Positions 9,060 to 18,169 of a stretch of 64,000 nucleotides of DNA are shown in pieces. Position numbers and translations under genes: made by a program. Every line of letters begins with the position of its first letter. Positions within the stretch are counted from its first letter, which is position 1. The DNA comes from Bacillota bacterium (GTDB lineage: Bacteria; Bacillota; Clostridia; DSM-8532): positions 62,001-126,000 of the forward strand of contig JAEZJF010000026.1 of NCBI GenBank assembly GCA_023415825.1. The letters run 5' to 3'. The notes beneath the pieces were generated by a model. That model was not told the origin of the DNA, searched no databases, and saw only the letters and a program-made list of their open reading frames with translations.

Positions 9060-9458
9060 ATGAAACAGAATCAAAGGTGCAGAAGCAAGGGTCAGTCGCT
9101 GGTTGAAACTGCAATAATCTTGCCTATCGTGCTACTCCTGGTCATGGGAATCATAGATTTTGGCTTGCTTTTCAACAATTATATCCTAATTTCCAATGCA
9201 TCCCGAGAGGGAGCAAGAAAGGCCGCTTTAGGTGGAACAGACAGCGAAATTCGCCAAACTGTTCTGAATATGACCACCGCACTGAAACTTGAAAATATGG
9301 ACATTCGTATAACAGCGCCCGATGGCTCCAGAGGCCATGGTAAAGCGATTATAGTATCCATTAACTATAGAAGTGAACTTATTACACCTCTCATAGATAA
9401 GTTTTTCCCTGGAGGAGTGGCGGAACTTAACAGCGCGTCCATAATGAGGATGGAGTAG
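9060..9458 (+). CDS. TadE-like pseudopilin
   Basis: This 132-residue protein begins with a basic leader, then GQSLVETAIILPIVLLLVMG, the hallmark of TadE/TadF pseudopilins (Glu at +5 of the processed form), followed by a single transmembrane helix and a small extracellular domain with FNNYILISNASREGARKAA. TadE proteins are minor, prepilin peptidase-processed components needed for Tad pilus assembly. AGGAGGGG precedes the ATG. It is the first gene of the assembly set. Confidence 0.88.
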   Translation: MKQNQRCRSKGQSLVETAIILPIVLLLVMGIIDFGLLFNNYILISNASREGARKAALGGTDSEIRQTVLNMTTALKLENMDIRITAPDGSRGHGKAIIVSINYRSELITPLIDKFFPGGVAELNSASIMRME

Positions 9459-9490
9459 GATTTTTAGATTATATTAAAGGGGCGGTTGAC

Positions 9491-10240
9491 ATGGAAAAGA
9501 AAACAAACAAAAAAGCACTGCTGATTTCGCTTATATTTGCCTTGATAGCCTGTGCGCTGGTTTATACTATGATCAGCAAGCAGAATAAGCCGGATGAGGT
9601 TAGGCCAAAAGTGAAGATTCTGGTGGCTACTCGCAATATCAATGCCGGTGAAAAAATCCAGTCTCAGGATATTAACACCATCGATGTATCCGAAGATTCT
9701 TTACCGGCAGGGGTCGTTAATGATAGAAAAAATATTGAGGGCTTCTATGCCAGAGAGCCCATTATTATGGGTGAACCCTTCCGAAAAGAGAGGCTTACAG
9801 AAGCTGATGAGCTTGCCCTATCTTTTAATATTCCTGAAGATATGCGGGCTTTTACCGTTTACGTCAATGAGGACACTCTCTTTTCAAACCAATTGAGAGT
9901 CGGAGATCGGGTGGATGTCATCGGTAATTTTGAAGTTGAAGCATATGAGGGAAAAAATGTTAAGACAAGCAAGATATTCCTTCAAAATATTGAGGTTTTA
10001 GCTATTGGATCCAATCGCATTAAGAAGAATACCGAAGGCGCCGGAGCCAATACTACTGATGAGAGCCAATTGCCAAAAACCGTTACACTCAGTGTTACAC
10101 CAGTGGACGCGGAAAAAATGGCCTTTGCTTCAAACTATGCAAGTTATACCTTTGCTCTAAGGGGAAACAAGGATGACAAGAATGTCCTTACACCCGGAAC
10201 TATTATTGATCAATTAGTACCGCATTTATTAGTGCGTTAG
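9491..10240 (+). CDS. cpaB: CpaB/RcpC-type Flp pilus assembly protein
   Basis: An N-terminal membrane anchor (about residues 8-27) is followed by an SAF domain (VATRNINAGEKIQSQDINTI, near residue 52) and an RcpC/CpaB domain. The length of 249 residues is usual. In Gram-negative Tad systems this protein acts with the secretin; in a single-membrane cell it is thought to act at the wall face of the membrane. It sits between tadE and the CpaE-like gene in the standard Gram-positive order. Confidence 0.9.
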   Translation: MEKKTNKKALLISLIFALIACALVYTMISKQNKPDEVRPKVKILVATRNINAGEKIQSQDINTIDVSEDSLPAGVVNDRKNIEGFYAREPIIMGEPFRKERLTEADELALSFNIPEDMRAFTVYVNEDTLFSNQLRVGDRVDVIGNFEVEAYEGKNVKTSKIFLQNIEVLAIGSNRIKKNTEGAGANTTDESQLPKTVTLSVTPVDAEKMAFASNYASYTFALRGNKDDKNVLTPGTIIDQLVPHLLVR

Positions 10241-10284
10241 TTTTTCATAAATTTATAAGTCGGTGTTTATAGGGGGGCCATACA

Positions 10285-11484
10285 ATGGAAAATGGAAAAA
10301 TAAAAGTGGTGATAGTGGACGACAGTACCGACACTGTTGAGCATATTAAAACACTGCTGGGGCTATGTGAGAAGACCATAGAGGTTGTAGGAGCTGCTTT
10401 TGGCGGCAAGGACGGGGTAAAGCTCTGCCAGAAGCTCAAGCCTGATATCGTACTCATGGATGTCAATATGCCCGATATGGATGGTCTGACCGCCACAAAT
10501 CTTTTAACCACCAGCATGCCGGATATCGGTGTCATCATCATGTCGGTGCAGGCTGAAAACGAGTACCTTAAAAAAGCGATGTTTGCAGGAGCCAGGGAAT
10601 ATATTGTCAAACCCTTCTCATCCGATGATCTGGTTTCTTCCATTACCAGAACCTATGAAGCCCAAAACAGAAGAAAGCATAACACCAAGATGCTGGACCA
10701 GGTCATTCAAACCCGCGTTATTACAGTATTCAGTACTAAGGGGGGGGTTGGAAAGACCACCATATCCACCAATCTTGCGGTGGCTTTGGCCCGTACTACC
10801 AAAAAGCGGGTATGTCTGCTGGATTTGGATCTTCAATTTGGTGATGTAGCGGTGATGATGAACCTTTCAGTAAAGAATACCATATATGATTTGGTTAAGG
10901 ATCTTAAAAACATTGACTCCGATCTTATTACCGATTACCTGACAACGCATTTTACTGGGGTCAATGTACTTCCGGCTCCGGTTAAGCCGGAGTACGCGGA
11001 ATTTATCGATTCCAAGCATGTGGAGAAAATCCTTAGCCTTCTAAACGGAAATTATCACTATGTGATTATTGACCTGCCGGCATCGTTTCAAGATATTGTA
11101 CTTACAGCTCTGGACAGCTCTGAAAAAATTCTGGTTCTTTCTACGCTGGATTTGCCTACCATCAAGAATGTCAAGGTTGGCCTCAACCTTATGGAGAACC
11201 TCAAATATAAGGATAAAGTACAGGTAGTTGCCAATAAATCAAGTGAACAATACGGCGTGCGCTATTCCGAGTTTGAAGATGCGGTCGGATATCCGATTTG
11301 GGTCAATATTCCCGAGGACAGCAATACGGTCATCACCAGTGCCAACAAAGGAATTCCCTTTGTCATGACAAGGGATGATACAAAGGTAGCAAGAGCCATT
11401 TTCCAGCTATCGGAGAAAATTCATAATAATGATAGTACATCTGTAGTAGAGAAGCAATCCAAGTGGAAGATCTTTAATTTCTAG
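10285..11484 (+). CDS. cpaE: CpaE/TadZ-type pilus localisation ATPase with receiver domain
   Basis: Residues 1-120 form a complete CheY-like receiver, with VDDS, the Asp in IVLMDVNMPDMDG and the Lys in YIVKPF, so it looks phosphorylatable rather than degenerate as in many TadZ proteins. Residues 140-390 form a ParA/MinD-type ATPase with the deviant Walker A STKGGVGKTT. This protein places the pilus machine in the cell. The nearby DegS-like kinase is a possible phosphodonor, although its own regulator is adjacent. A run of seven G at 10740-10746 codes for the P-loop and is a site where sequencing errors would matter; the frame here is intact. Confidence 0.9.
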   Translation: MENGKIKVVIVDDSTDTVEHIKTLLGLCEKTIEVVGAAFGGKDGVKLCQKLKPDIVLMDVNMPDMDGLTATNLLTTSMPDIGVIIMSVQAENEYLKKAMFAGAREYIVKPFSSDDLVSSITRTYEAQNRRKHNTKMLDQVIQTRVITVFSTKGGVGKTTISTNLAVALARTTKKRVCLLDLDLQFGDVAVMMNLSVKNTIYDLVKDLKNIDSDLITDYLTTHFTGVNVLPAPVKPEYAEFIDSKHVEKILSLLNGNYHYVIIDLPASFQDIVLTALDSSEKILVLSTLDLPTIKNVKVGLNLMENLKYKDKVQVVANKSSEQYGVRYSEFEDAVGYPIWVNIPEDSNTVITSANKGIPFVMTRDDTKVARAIFQLSEKIHNNDSTSVVEKQSKWKIFNF

Positions 11485-11495
11485 GGGGGTAGGCT

Positions 11496-12857
11496 ATGGG
11501 ATTACTGGAGAGATTAGCTATGGATAAGGAAGAGGAGAATAAGAAGAATAAAAGCTCCTCATCTGCATCAGGCCAAAAGGAAGAACAAAAGGTTGACCCC
11601 TATAAAGAGCTTAAGTCCAAGATCTTTAACCGGGTTGTCGATGAAGTCAAGATAATCGATGAAGATGACGAAAACGATATGCACAAGGTGGAGGAGGAAA
11701 TCCGGAATATCGTTAATACCGTCATTGAAAGCGAAGCTCAGTACTTGACTCGTAATGAGCGAGCTAATATTGCCCGGGATATCATTAATGAGACCATCGG
11801 CTTTGGCCCCATCACACCGCTTTTGCAGGATTCCGGTGTCAGTGAGGTTATGGTTAACGGAATCGGCCAGGTTTATGTGGAGCGGCGTGGCAAGCTGGAA
11901 TTAAGCGATGTGACCTTCAGAGATAATAACCATGTTATGCATATTATTGAGAGGATTGTCGCTCCTTTAGGCCGAAGAATTGATGAAAGCTCACCCATGG
12001 TGGATGCCCGACTCCCCAATGGTTCCCGTGTGAATATCATTATTCCGCCTCTGGCTTTGAATGGACCCACCATCACCATTCGTAAGTTCTCTGAAAAGCC
12101 TTTTACTGTAAACGATCTGATACGTTTCGGGACATTGTCACCGGAGGTTGCTCAATTTCTGAAAGCCTGCGTTGAGGCTCGGCTTAATATCGTTGTCTCG
12201 GGAGGCACCGGAAGCGGTAAAACCACCATGTTAAATGTCATATCCTCGTTTATCCCATCTGATGAGCGTATTGTGACCATAGAGGACGCAGCGGAGCTTC
12301 AGCTTAATCAGGATCATGTGGTAAGGCTTGAGACCCGCCCTCCCAATGTGGAGGGAAAGGGCTCCATAACCATTCGCGATTTGGTGAGAAACTCACTTCG
12401 TATGCGGCCGGATCGCATTGTAGTCGGTGAGGTGCGTTCTGGTGAAGCATTGGATATGCTCCAAGCTATGAATACCGGACACGATGGTTCATTAACCACC
12501 GGCCATGCCAATTCACCGCGAGATATGCTGTCCCGTCTGGAGACCATGGTGCTTATGGCTGGCATGGAGCTTCCCATCAAAGCCATTCGCGAGCAGATAG
12601 CCTCAGCCGTGGATATTATTGTGCAGCAGTCCCGACTCAAGGATGGTTCCAGAAAAGTGACCTATATTACAGAGGTTGTAGGCATGGAAGGTGATGTTAT
12701 AACGCTTCAAGACCTGTTTCTTCACAAGGAGGAAGGTCACGACAATATGGGGCGTATCGCAGGGAAATTAGTACCCACAGGCCTTAAGCCCAAGTTTATG
12801 GATAAGCTAGTTAAAACCGGAGTGGTTTTACCCAGCGATATTTTTTCATCCAAATGA
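11496..12857 (+). CDS. cpaF: CpaF/TadA-type secretion ATPase
   Basis: This is the hexameric ATPase that powers extension, and in Tad systems also retraction, of the Flp pilus. The 453-residue protein has a charged N-terminal stretch, then the type II/IV ATPase core with Walker A VVSGGTGSGKTTML near residue 237, the Asp box TIEDAAELQL, Walker B-like RIVVGEVRSGEALDML and the His box TGHANS. It starts 12 bases after cpaE behind a GGGGGG ribosome site. Confidence 0.96.
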   Translation: MGLLERLAMDKEEENKKNKSSSSASGQKEEQKVDPYKELKSKIFNRVVDEVKIIDEDDENDMHKVEEEIRNIVNTVIESEAQYLTRNERANIARDIINETIGFGPITPLLQDSGVSEVMVNGIGQVYVERRGKLELSDVTFRDNNHVMHIIERIVAPLGRRIDESSPMVDARLPNGSRVNIIIPPLALNGPTITIRKFSEKPFTVNDLIRFGTLSPEVAQFLKACVEARLNIVVSGGTGSGKTTMLNVISSFIPSDERIVTIEDAAELQLNQDHVVRLETRPPNVEGKGSITIRDLVRNSLRMRPDRIVVGEVRSGEALDMLQAMNTGHDGSLTTGHANSPRDMLSRLETMVLMAGMELPIKAIREQIASAVDIIVQQSRLKDGSRKVTYITEVVGMEGDVITLQDLFLHKEEGHDNMGRIAGKLVPTGLKPKFMDKLVKTGVVLPSDIFSSK

Positions 12858-12892
12858 ACGATGTACTGCTTTCAAAATAGGGGGATTTGGTA

Positions 12893-13855
12893 ATGATTTT
12901 TACAATATTGATCCTGGGCATCGCAGTTTGGATATCGGTTTACCAGCTCATTAACGGTTTTTTTAGAAAAGATAACTATGTAAGCCGTATCGGTATTTAT
13001 ACGGGCCAGGTGGAAATGAATAAAGAGGATAAGCCTAAAAAGCAAGAGACCTATCGTCAGGGGCTGGGCTTACTGGCCAAGGGCTTTGAAAGATCGGGTA
13101 TTTTAGACAGCTATAAAAGCAGTATTCGAAAGAAGCTAACCAGTGCCAATATTTTGATGAGGGCTGAGGAATATCTGGCCATTTGCCTGATACTTTCTGT
13201 TTCTTTAGGACTTGTAGGCGTCTTATTATTTGGGCGCTCTTTATTTATTATTGTTTTAGCTTTTATAGGATGGTTTGTTCCCTCTCTTATCTTAAAACGG
13301 AATATGGGGAAACGGCTTAAAACCATCAACAATCAGTTGGGTGATACCATTGCCATTATGTCAAATGCCATGAAGGCGGGGCACAGCTTTTTTCAGGCTG
13401 TGGATTCGGTGAGCAAAGAGATGACGGGTCCTGTGGCCGATGAATTCGCAAAGCTTCAAAAGGAAATCAGCTTGGGGGTTAATACGGAGACTGCTCTGGA
13501 GAATATGGTAAACCGGGTTGGGAGTGACGATTTGGAGCTCATGGTGACAGCCGTGCTCATTCAACGGCAGGTTGGAGGAAACCTTGCCGAGATTCTCGAC
13601 AATATCTCCGGTACAATCCGCCAGCGCATACGAGCAAAAGGTGAGATTAAAACCCTGACTGCCCAGGGACGTATGTCTGGAATCATTATAGCCCTTTTGC
13701 CTTTTTTGCTTGCAGCTATAGTTTCAGTCATGAGTCCCCAGCTCATGGTGACCCTAGTCACTGATCCACTGGGGATAATTATGATAGTTATTGCACTTGT
13801 AATGGAGTGTATCGGTATCTTCTTAGTCCGCAAGATCGTTAATGTTGAGGTATAG
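12893..13855 (+). CDS. tadB: TadB-type inner-membrane pilus platform protein
   Basis: This GspF/T2SSF-family protein forms the membrane platform on which the ATPase works. A transmembrane helix opens the protein; two helices near residues 90-130 precede the T2SSF domain (GDTIAIMSNAMKAGHSFFQA, IQRQVGGNLAEILDNIS), and two more helices end it. The ATG at 12893 follows GGGGGAT and is preferred to the in-frame TTG six bases earlier. tadC begins 10 bases after its stop. Confidence 0.92.
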   Translation: MIFTILILGIAVWISVYQLINGFFRKDNYVSRIGIYTGQVEMNKEDKPKKQETYRQGLGLLAKGFERSGILDSYKSSIRKKLTSANILMRAEEYLAICLILSVSLGLVGVLLFGRSLFIIVLAFIGWFVPSLILKRNMGKRLKTINNQLGDTIAIMSNAMKAGHSFFQAVDSVSKEMTGPVADEFAKLQKEISLGVNTETALENMVNRVGSDDLELMVTAVLIQRQVGGNLAEILDNISGTIRQRIRAKGEIKTLTAQGRMSGIIIALLPFLLAAIVSVMSPQLMVTLVTDPLGIIMIVIALVMECIGIFLVRKIVNVEV

Positions 13856-13864
13856 GGAGGAATC

Positions 13865-14794
13865 ATGCAAAATTATCTTATACTTATTTTTCTTTTAATA
13901 TCGCTTTGGGCTCTGGTCTATAATATTCTTCAAATAGGGAATAAAAGTAAAGAGGCGGATATTTCTCAACGACTTCAACGCATCAAGATTCATACTGCAC
14001 AGGACATGCCTGAAGATGAGTTAAGCCGCTCTTTTTCTGACCGCGTCATCAAGCCCGTACTTGAGAAGGTGGGGAAAGTGCTTTTGAAATTAGCCCCCAA
14101 TGAGATGATATCCAGCTTGGAAAGCAAGATTATCATGGCTGGAAAGCCCAATAATTGGGGTGTTAAAAATTGGCTTGGCATTCAAGCTTTTATGATTGTA
14201 GGGCTCCCGCTTGTCATGCTTATAATATTTCTTCAGCTTAGGATAGATTTAAAAGTTCTCGTACTTATGACTTCAGCTTTTGCTGTAATCGGGGTTTTGT
14301 TTCCCAATATGTCTTTAAATGGCAAAATCCGAAAACGTCAATCTGAGGTTATGAAAACCCTCCCGGATATTATGGATTTGCTTACTGTCAGTGTAGAAGC
14401 AGGCTTGACCTTTGACTCGGCTCTTTCAAAGGTAACAGAAAAAATGCCGGGAACACTGGCCAGAGAATTTGAAGTGGTACTCCAGGAAATCAAGATTGGT
14501 AAGTCCAAGAAGGATGCCTTGTATCAAATGTCGGACCGCGTAGGTGTTCAGGATTTAAGAAGCTTCGTGAGCGCGGTGATTCAGGCTGATCAACTGGGTG
14601 TAAGTCTGGGACGGGTCTTAAGGATTCAGGCGGAGCAGATACGGCAGAATCGCAAGCAACGCATACAAGAAAAAGCTATGAAAGCGCCAATTAAAATGCT
14701 GATACCCATGGTTATCTTTATCTTTCCCTGTATTTTTATTGTGCTATTAGGGCCTGTTATTATAAATATAATGAAAATGTTTTCTGGGCAATAA
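13865..14794 (+). CDS. tadC: TadC-type inner-membrane pilus platform protein
   Basis: This is the second T2SSF-family platform protein of the Tad system, 309 residues long, with one N-terminal helix, a central pair of helices near residues 100-145, the domain motif LPDIMDLLTVSVEAGLTFDS, then IQADQLGVSLGRVLRIQAEQ and a C-terminal helix. It is the last gene of the pilus operon and is followed by a strong terminator. No prepilin peptidase gene follows. Confidence 0.92.
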   Translation: MQNYLILIFLLISLWALVYNILQIGNKSKEADISQRLQRIKIHTAQDMPEDELSRSFSDRVIKPVLEKVGKVLLKLAPNEMISSLESKIIMAGKPNNWGVKNWLGIQAFMIVGLPLVMLIIFLQLRIDLKVLVLMTSAFAVIGVLFPNMSLNGKIRKRQSEVMKTLPDIMDLLTVSVEAGLTFDSALSKVTEKMPGTLAREFEVVLQEIKIGKSKKDALYQMSDRVGVQDLRSFVSAVIQADQLGVSLGRVLRIQAEQIRQNRKQRIQEKAMKAPIKMLIPMVIFIFPCIFIVLLGPVIINIMKMFSGQ

Positions 14795-14831
14795 TTTGGT
14801 TGATTTTTGGATATAATAATCCCAAAAAGAT

Positions 14832-14884
14832 AAAGACTCTTTAAATGTGATTTTTGATGATCATCATTTAAAAGTCTTTTTTAA
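14832..14884 (+). terminator. Terminator of the Tad operon
   Basis: AAAGACT and TTTAAATG on the left pair with CATTTAAA and AGTCTTT on the right, with a 17-base loop and a T run. Stem-end complementarity makes it potentially bidirectional, but the downstream gene is on the same strand. Confidence 0.85.
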
Positions 14885-14908
14885 TATCTTAACAGAGAGT
14901 GGATTGTT

Positions 14909-15874
14909 ATGAAATTTCGATTAGGTTATGTGGCCATGACTCTTAATCTGGAGGATTGTTCACCGTCAGGAACCGTAACCCTGGCGAACCTTAATAAATT
15001 AACTGAAGAAAAGGCAAGGCTTTACAAACTCAGACAGGTTACCAAAAAAAATCTCAATAATACACTGCGTATTTTAAAATATAATAAAGCGCTTGATATT
15101 CAAGTTTATAGACTGACCTCCAAGCTAGTACCCCTGGCAACTCATCCTATTACAAAGAACTGGGACTATATATCGGAGTTTAAAAATGATTTCGTGGAAA
15201 TCGGCAGATTTATTAAAGAAAATCATTTTAGAATCAGCGCCCACCCGGACCATTTCACCTTGATCAATTCAAGCGATGCTAAGGTACTTGAGGATTCCAT
15301 CAAAGACCTGGACTATCATGTCAGTCTTTTTGAGGCCATGGGACTTGATGATTACCGGTATAAGCTTGTCATGCACATCGGAGGGCTGTATAAAAACAAG
15401 CAGGCCTCCACGGAAAGATTCAAGGAAAACTTTTTAAAGCTTCCTGAACGCATTCGTATGCGGCTCATATTGGAGAACGATGATAAATCCTACACTGCAA
15501 GAGATGTATTGGATATCTGCCATGATTTAAAGGTACCCATGGTCCTTGACATTCATCATCACAAATGCATCAATAATGGTGAGGGCTTAAAGGATATTAT
15601 TCCACTTGCCTTTGATACATGGAATCATCAGAGCCTGCCGCCCAAGCTTCATTTTTCATCTCCCAGAAGCAACAAGGATTTCAGAAGTCATGCCGAAGAC
15701 ATTGATGTTAAAGATTTTTATGCATTTCTGAGGGATGCAAAAGAGACCAACTGTGATTTTGATGTGATGCTGGAGGCGAAAAACAAGGATTCTGCATTGA
15801 TAAAGCTGTCTGAAGCGCTCTCCGCCTACAGTAATCTGGAACGAATACGACTGGGGGAATTCGAAATGCTCTGA
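14909..15874 (+). CDS. uvsE: UV DNA damage endonuclease UvsE/UVDE
   Basis: UVDE nicks DNA 5' to UV photoproducts and some abasic sites, starting an alternative excision repair route. The 321-residue TIM-barrel protein starts MKFRLGYVAMT and carries the metal-binding residues of the family in HPDHFTLINS, KLVMHIGG, RLILENDDKSYT, VLDIHHHKCIN and KLHFSSPR. Such enzymes are common in spore formers, where they protect dormant or germinating spores. It is a stand-alone gene after the pilus terminator. Confidence 0.95.
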   Translation: MKFRLGYVAMTLNLEDCSPSGTVTLANLNKLTEEKARLYKLRQVTKKNLNNTLRILKYNKALDIQVYRLTSKLVPLATHPITKNWDYISEFKNDFVEIGRFIKENHFRISAHPDHFTLINSSDAKVLEDSIKDLDYHVSLFEAMGLDDYRYKLVMHIGGLYKNKQASTERFKENFLKLPERIRMRLILENDDKSYTARDVLDICHDLKVPMVLDIHHHKCINNGEGLKDIIPLAFDTWNHQSLPPKLHFSSPRSNKDFRSHAEDIDVKDFYAFLRDAKETNCDFDVMLEAKNKDSALIKLSEALSAYSNLERIRLGEFEML

Positions 15875-15990
15875 TGCTAAATCTTCTTCTTGAATACACA
15901 TTGGCTCATGGTGGGACATTAAGAATGACGTCATAAATCTATGGCTAAAAGATAAATGAAGAAAAAAGAAATATGAAAGAGGGATAGGCT

Positions 15991-16539
15991 ATGAAATGCA
16001 TCGATCTCATGGTAGAAGAACATCGTAATATCAAAAGAATGCTGACTGTTATAAGAAAGCTCTGTTATCGTATTTTAATTGGCGGTCAGGTCAATTATGA
16101 GGATTTTTACAGAATTATTGATTTTGTCCGCACATACGCAGACCGGCATCATCATGGAAAGGAAGAAAATATACTTTTTAACCGTATGATGCTGGAACTG
16201 GGTGATACTGCTGAGAAACTGGTCAAGCATGGTATGCTGGTGGAGCATGATATGGGGCGTTTGTATATGCAGGAGCTTGAATCGGCCGTAAAGAGGTTAT
16301 TGGAAGGTGAAGATGAGGCAAGGCTTGATGTGATTGCCAACGCCATTTCCTACACCCATCTCATGAACCGGCATATAGACAAGGAAGATAATGTTGTTTA
16401 TACCTATGCTCAGAAAAATTTGCTTAATGCCACCATGGATGCCATTAACAGCGAATGCGAAGCTTATGAACGAAGCGAAACCGCCCGTCATGCAAGAGAA
16501 ACCTATATTCCCATGCTGGAAGAAATGGAATCTGTGTAA
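15991..16539 (+). CDS. Hemerythrin HHE-domain protein
   Basis: This is a 182-residue all-helical protein with the His/Glu ligand pattern of a di-iron hemerythrin-like bundle: EEHRNIKRML near residue 9, RHHHGKEENILF near residue 52, LVEHDMGRLY near residue 83, and NRHIDKEDNVVY near residue 128. Such proteins bind O2, NO or iron, or protect against oxidative and nitrosative stress in anaerobes. Its exact role is not determinable from sequence. It is convergent with the zinc-ribbon gene only 3 bases downstream. Confidence 0.9.
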   Translation: MKCIDLMVEEHRNIKRMLTVIRKLCYRILIGGQVNYEDFYRIIDFVRTYADRHHHGKEENILFNRMMLELGDTAEKLVKHGMLVEHDMGRLYMQELESAVKRLLEGEDEARLDVIANAISYTHLMNRHIDKEDNVVYTYAQKNLLNATMDAINSECEAYERSETARHARETYIPMLEEMESV

Positions 16540-16542
16540 GTC

Positions 16543-16764
16543 CTAGCCATGGCAGCAGCCTGAACTGCAGCGATGAGCTTGAGGACATGAAGGAGCCTCG
16601 CAGCTCTTGGATTTTACCACATAATTAAGGGATTTGAATATGGCTTCAAGCTCATGAGCATGGCATTTGGGACATGTGATCTCTTTATTCTCGCGTTGTG
16701 CGATGGTAGCCTTGACATTGAAAGTATTTCCGCAGCTTTTGCAACTTAAATCGTAGTAGGGCAT
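16543..16764 (-). CDS. FmdB-family zinc-ribbon protein
   Basis: A 73-residue protein starts MPYYDLSCKSCGNTFNVKA and pairs two CxxC knuckles (CKSCG and CPKCH) in the FmdB zinc-ribbon pattern. The C-terminus is unusually cysteine-rich (SCEAPSCPQAHRCSSGCCHG), which could bind another metal. FmdB proteins are small putative regulators without a settled function. GGAGATAAGCG lies before the start on the minus strand. Confidence 0.85.
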   Translation of the reverse strand: MPYYDLSCKSCGNTFNVKATIAQRENKEITCPKCHAHELEAIFKSLNYVVKSKSCEAPSCPQAHRCSSGCCHG

Positions 16765-16868
16765 AGCGCTTATCTCCTTAATAGTTTATGATGAGACTAT
16801 AACAGGAATGATTATACCAGAGTCGGCCTAAAACCGGAAGGCCTTCTGAATGAAAGGAATGAGCCCAA

Positions 16869-18038
16869 TTGTTGCCCTTTGTCCTATCACGCATTCCAAA
16901 AACCTTTTTTGGTAGTGGAGCCCAAAAGCATATTTTTGATATTGTTCTACAAGAAAAATGTTCATCCCTCCTTCTTATTACAGGTGGGAACTCTTATATA
17001 CGAACCCCCTATTATGATCAACTGATAGAGGGTCTAAATAAATTAAAAGTTAAGTGCATTGAGGCCCGGGTCACCCATGAGCCCTCCCCCGAGTTAGTTG
17101 ACGACATTACGATAATGGCAAAACAAGAGAAAATTGAAATGGTCTTGGCCATTGGCGGCGGAAGTGTACTTGATACCGGAAAAGCTGTATCGGCCATGAT
17201 GAAGGTTTCCGGTTCTGTAAAGGACTATTTGGAGGGGGTGGGTACAAGGGAGCATGATGGAAGCAAGGTCACCATCATTGCAGTACCTACCACCTCAGGT
17301 ACAGGAAGCGAAGCAACAAAGAATGCTGTTTTGAGTAAAGTTGGAGAGAAAGGCTTTAAAAAGTCCCTTCGCCATGATCATTTTGTACCTGATTACGCAC
17401 TGTTGGACCCTCAGTTAACATTAAGCTGTCCGCTTTCGGTTACGGCATTCAGTGGCATGGATGCGCTTAACCAGCTTATTGAAGGCTTTTTATCGGTTAA
17501 GGCAAACCCCTTTACAGATGAGCTTGCATTTTCAGGTATAAAAAAGGCGTTACATGCACTGGAGCCTTTATGCCTGGGAAGCCTTGAGGATATTGAACTA
17601 CGAGGCGAGATGGCCTATGCGGCTTACCTTTCAGGTATTATCCTGGCCAATGCAGGTCTGGGTTATGTGCACGGATTTGCCGGAGTTATAGGCGGGCTGA
17701 TGGATATTCCCCACGGCGTGGTATGCGGTAAACTTAATGCCAGGGTATTTGAGGTAATAGCCCGCAAAGTTATGGATAACAAGGAAGCCTATGCTCAGAC
17801 CTACAATAAATTGCTGATGCTTGGTGAACTTGTCAATGGCGATTCAAAACATGATATGAAGAAGATTCAAGCTGTTGTACATAAGCTTTATGAGATTGAA
17901 GAGTGTGCAAAGCTTCCTCAGCTTTCCAGCTATGGTTTGAGCCCGGATATGATTCAAAAGGCCATTTCTTTGACCTCCGGCAAGGAAAGCCCTGTTGGAA
18001 TATCTCCCCAGGAGCTTAAGCAAATTCTGACACCTTAA
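16869..18038 (+). CDS. Iron-containing alcohol dehydrogenase
   Basis: This is a group III NAD(P)-dependent alcohol dehydrogenase, 389 residues. The nucleotide loop AIGGGSVLDTGK lies near residue 96 and TTSGTGSEAT near residue 138. The metal site is formed by Asp in FSGMDALNQLIEGF and His residues in GYVHGFAGVIGG and DIPHGVVCG. Substrate (alcohol, aldehyde or diol) cannot be assigned. The gene opens with two TTG codons after AAAGGA; no ATG in this frame fits the conserved N-terminus LSRIPKTFFGSGA. Confidence 0.88.
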   Translation: MLPFVLSRIPKTFFGSGAQKHIFDIVLQEKCSSLLLITGGNSYIRTPYYDQLIEGLNKLKVKCIEARVTHEPSPELVDDITIMAKQEKIEMVLAIGGGSVLDTGKAVSAMMKVSGSVKDYLEGVGTREHDGSKVTIIAVPTTSGTGSEATKNAVLSKVGEKGFKKSLRHDHFVPDYALLDPQLTLSCPLSVTAFSGMDALNQLIEGFLSVKANPFTDELAFSGIKKALHALEPLCLGSLEDIELRGEMAYAAYLSGIILANAGLGYVHGFAGVIGGLMDIPHGVVCGKLNARVFEVIARKVMDNKEAYAQTYNKLLMLGELVNGDSKHDMKKIQAVVHKLYEIEECAKLPQLSSYGLSPDMIQKAISLTSGKESPVGISPQELKQILTP

Positions 18039-18042
18039 AATA

Positions 18043-18072
18043 TTGTTTTTAGTGTTTAAAATGTGCTAAAAT
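18043..18072 (+). promoter_or_regulatory. Candidate sigma-A promoter of the SpoIIE-type phosphatase gene
   Basis: TTGTTT and TAAAAT are separated by 18 bases, about 100 bases before the ATG of the next gene. The match is by eye only. Confidence 0.4.
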
Positions 18073-18169
18073 ATGATTAATGCAAATAATCGCCAAATTA
18101 TGACGCGCGGATCTACAAAAGAAGCACAAAAACTTTACTATTGGACAAAACCTACCGGAGGATAAGGAG

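Noticed and set aside
8836..9063. 75-codon plus-strand frame between the pilin and tadE
   Set aside because: It runs through the pilin terminator, has no ribosome site and has no protein-like composition.
10245..10643. 132-codon minus-strand frame opposite the receiver domain of cpaE
   Set aside because: It is a mirror of a well-supported gene, Ser/Thr-rich as antisense frames are.
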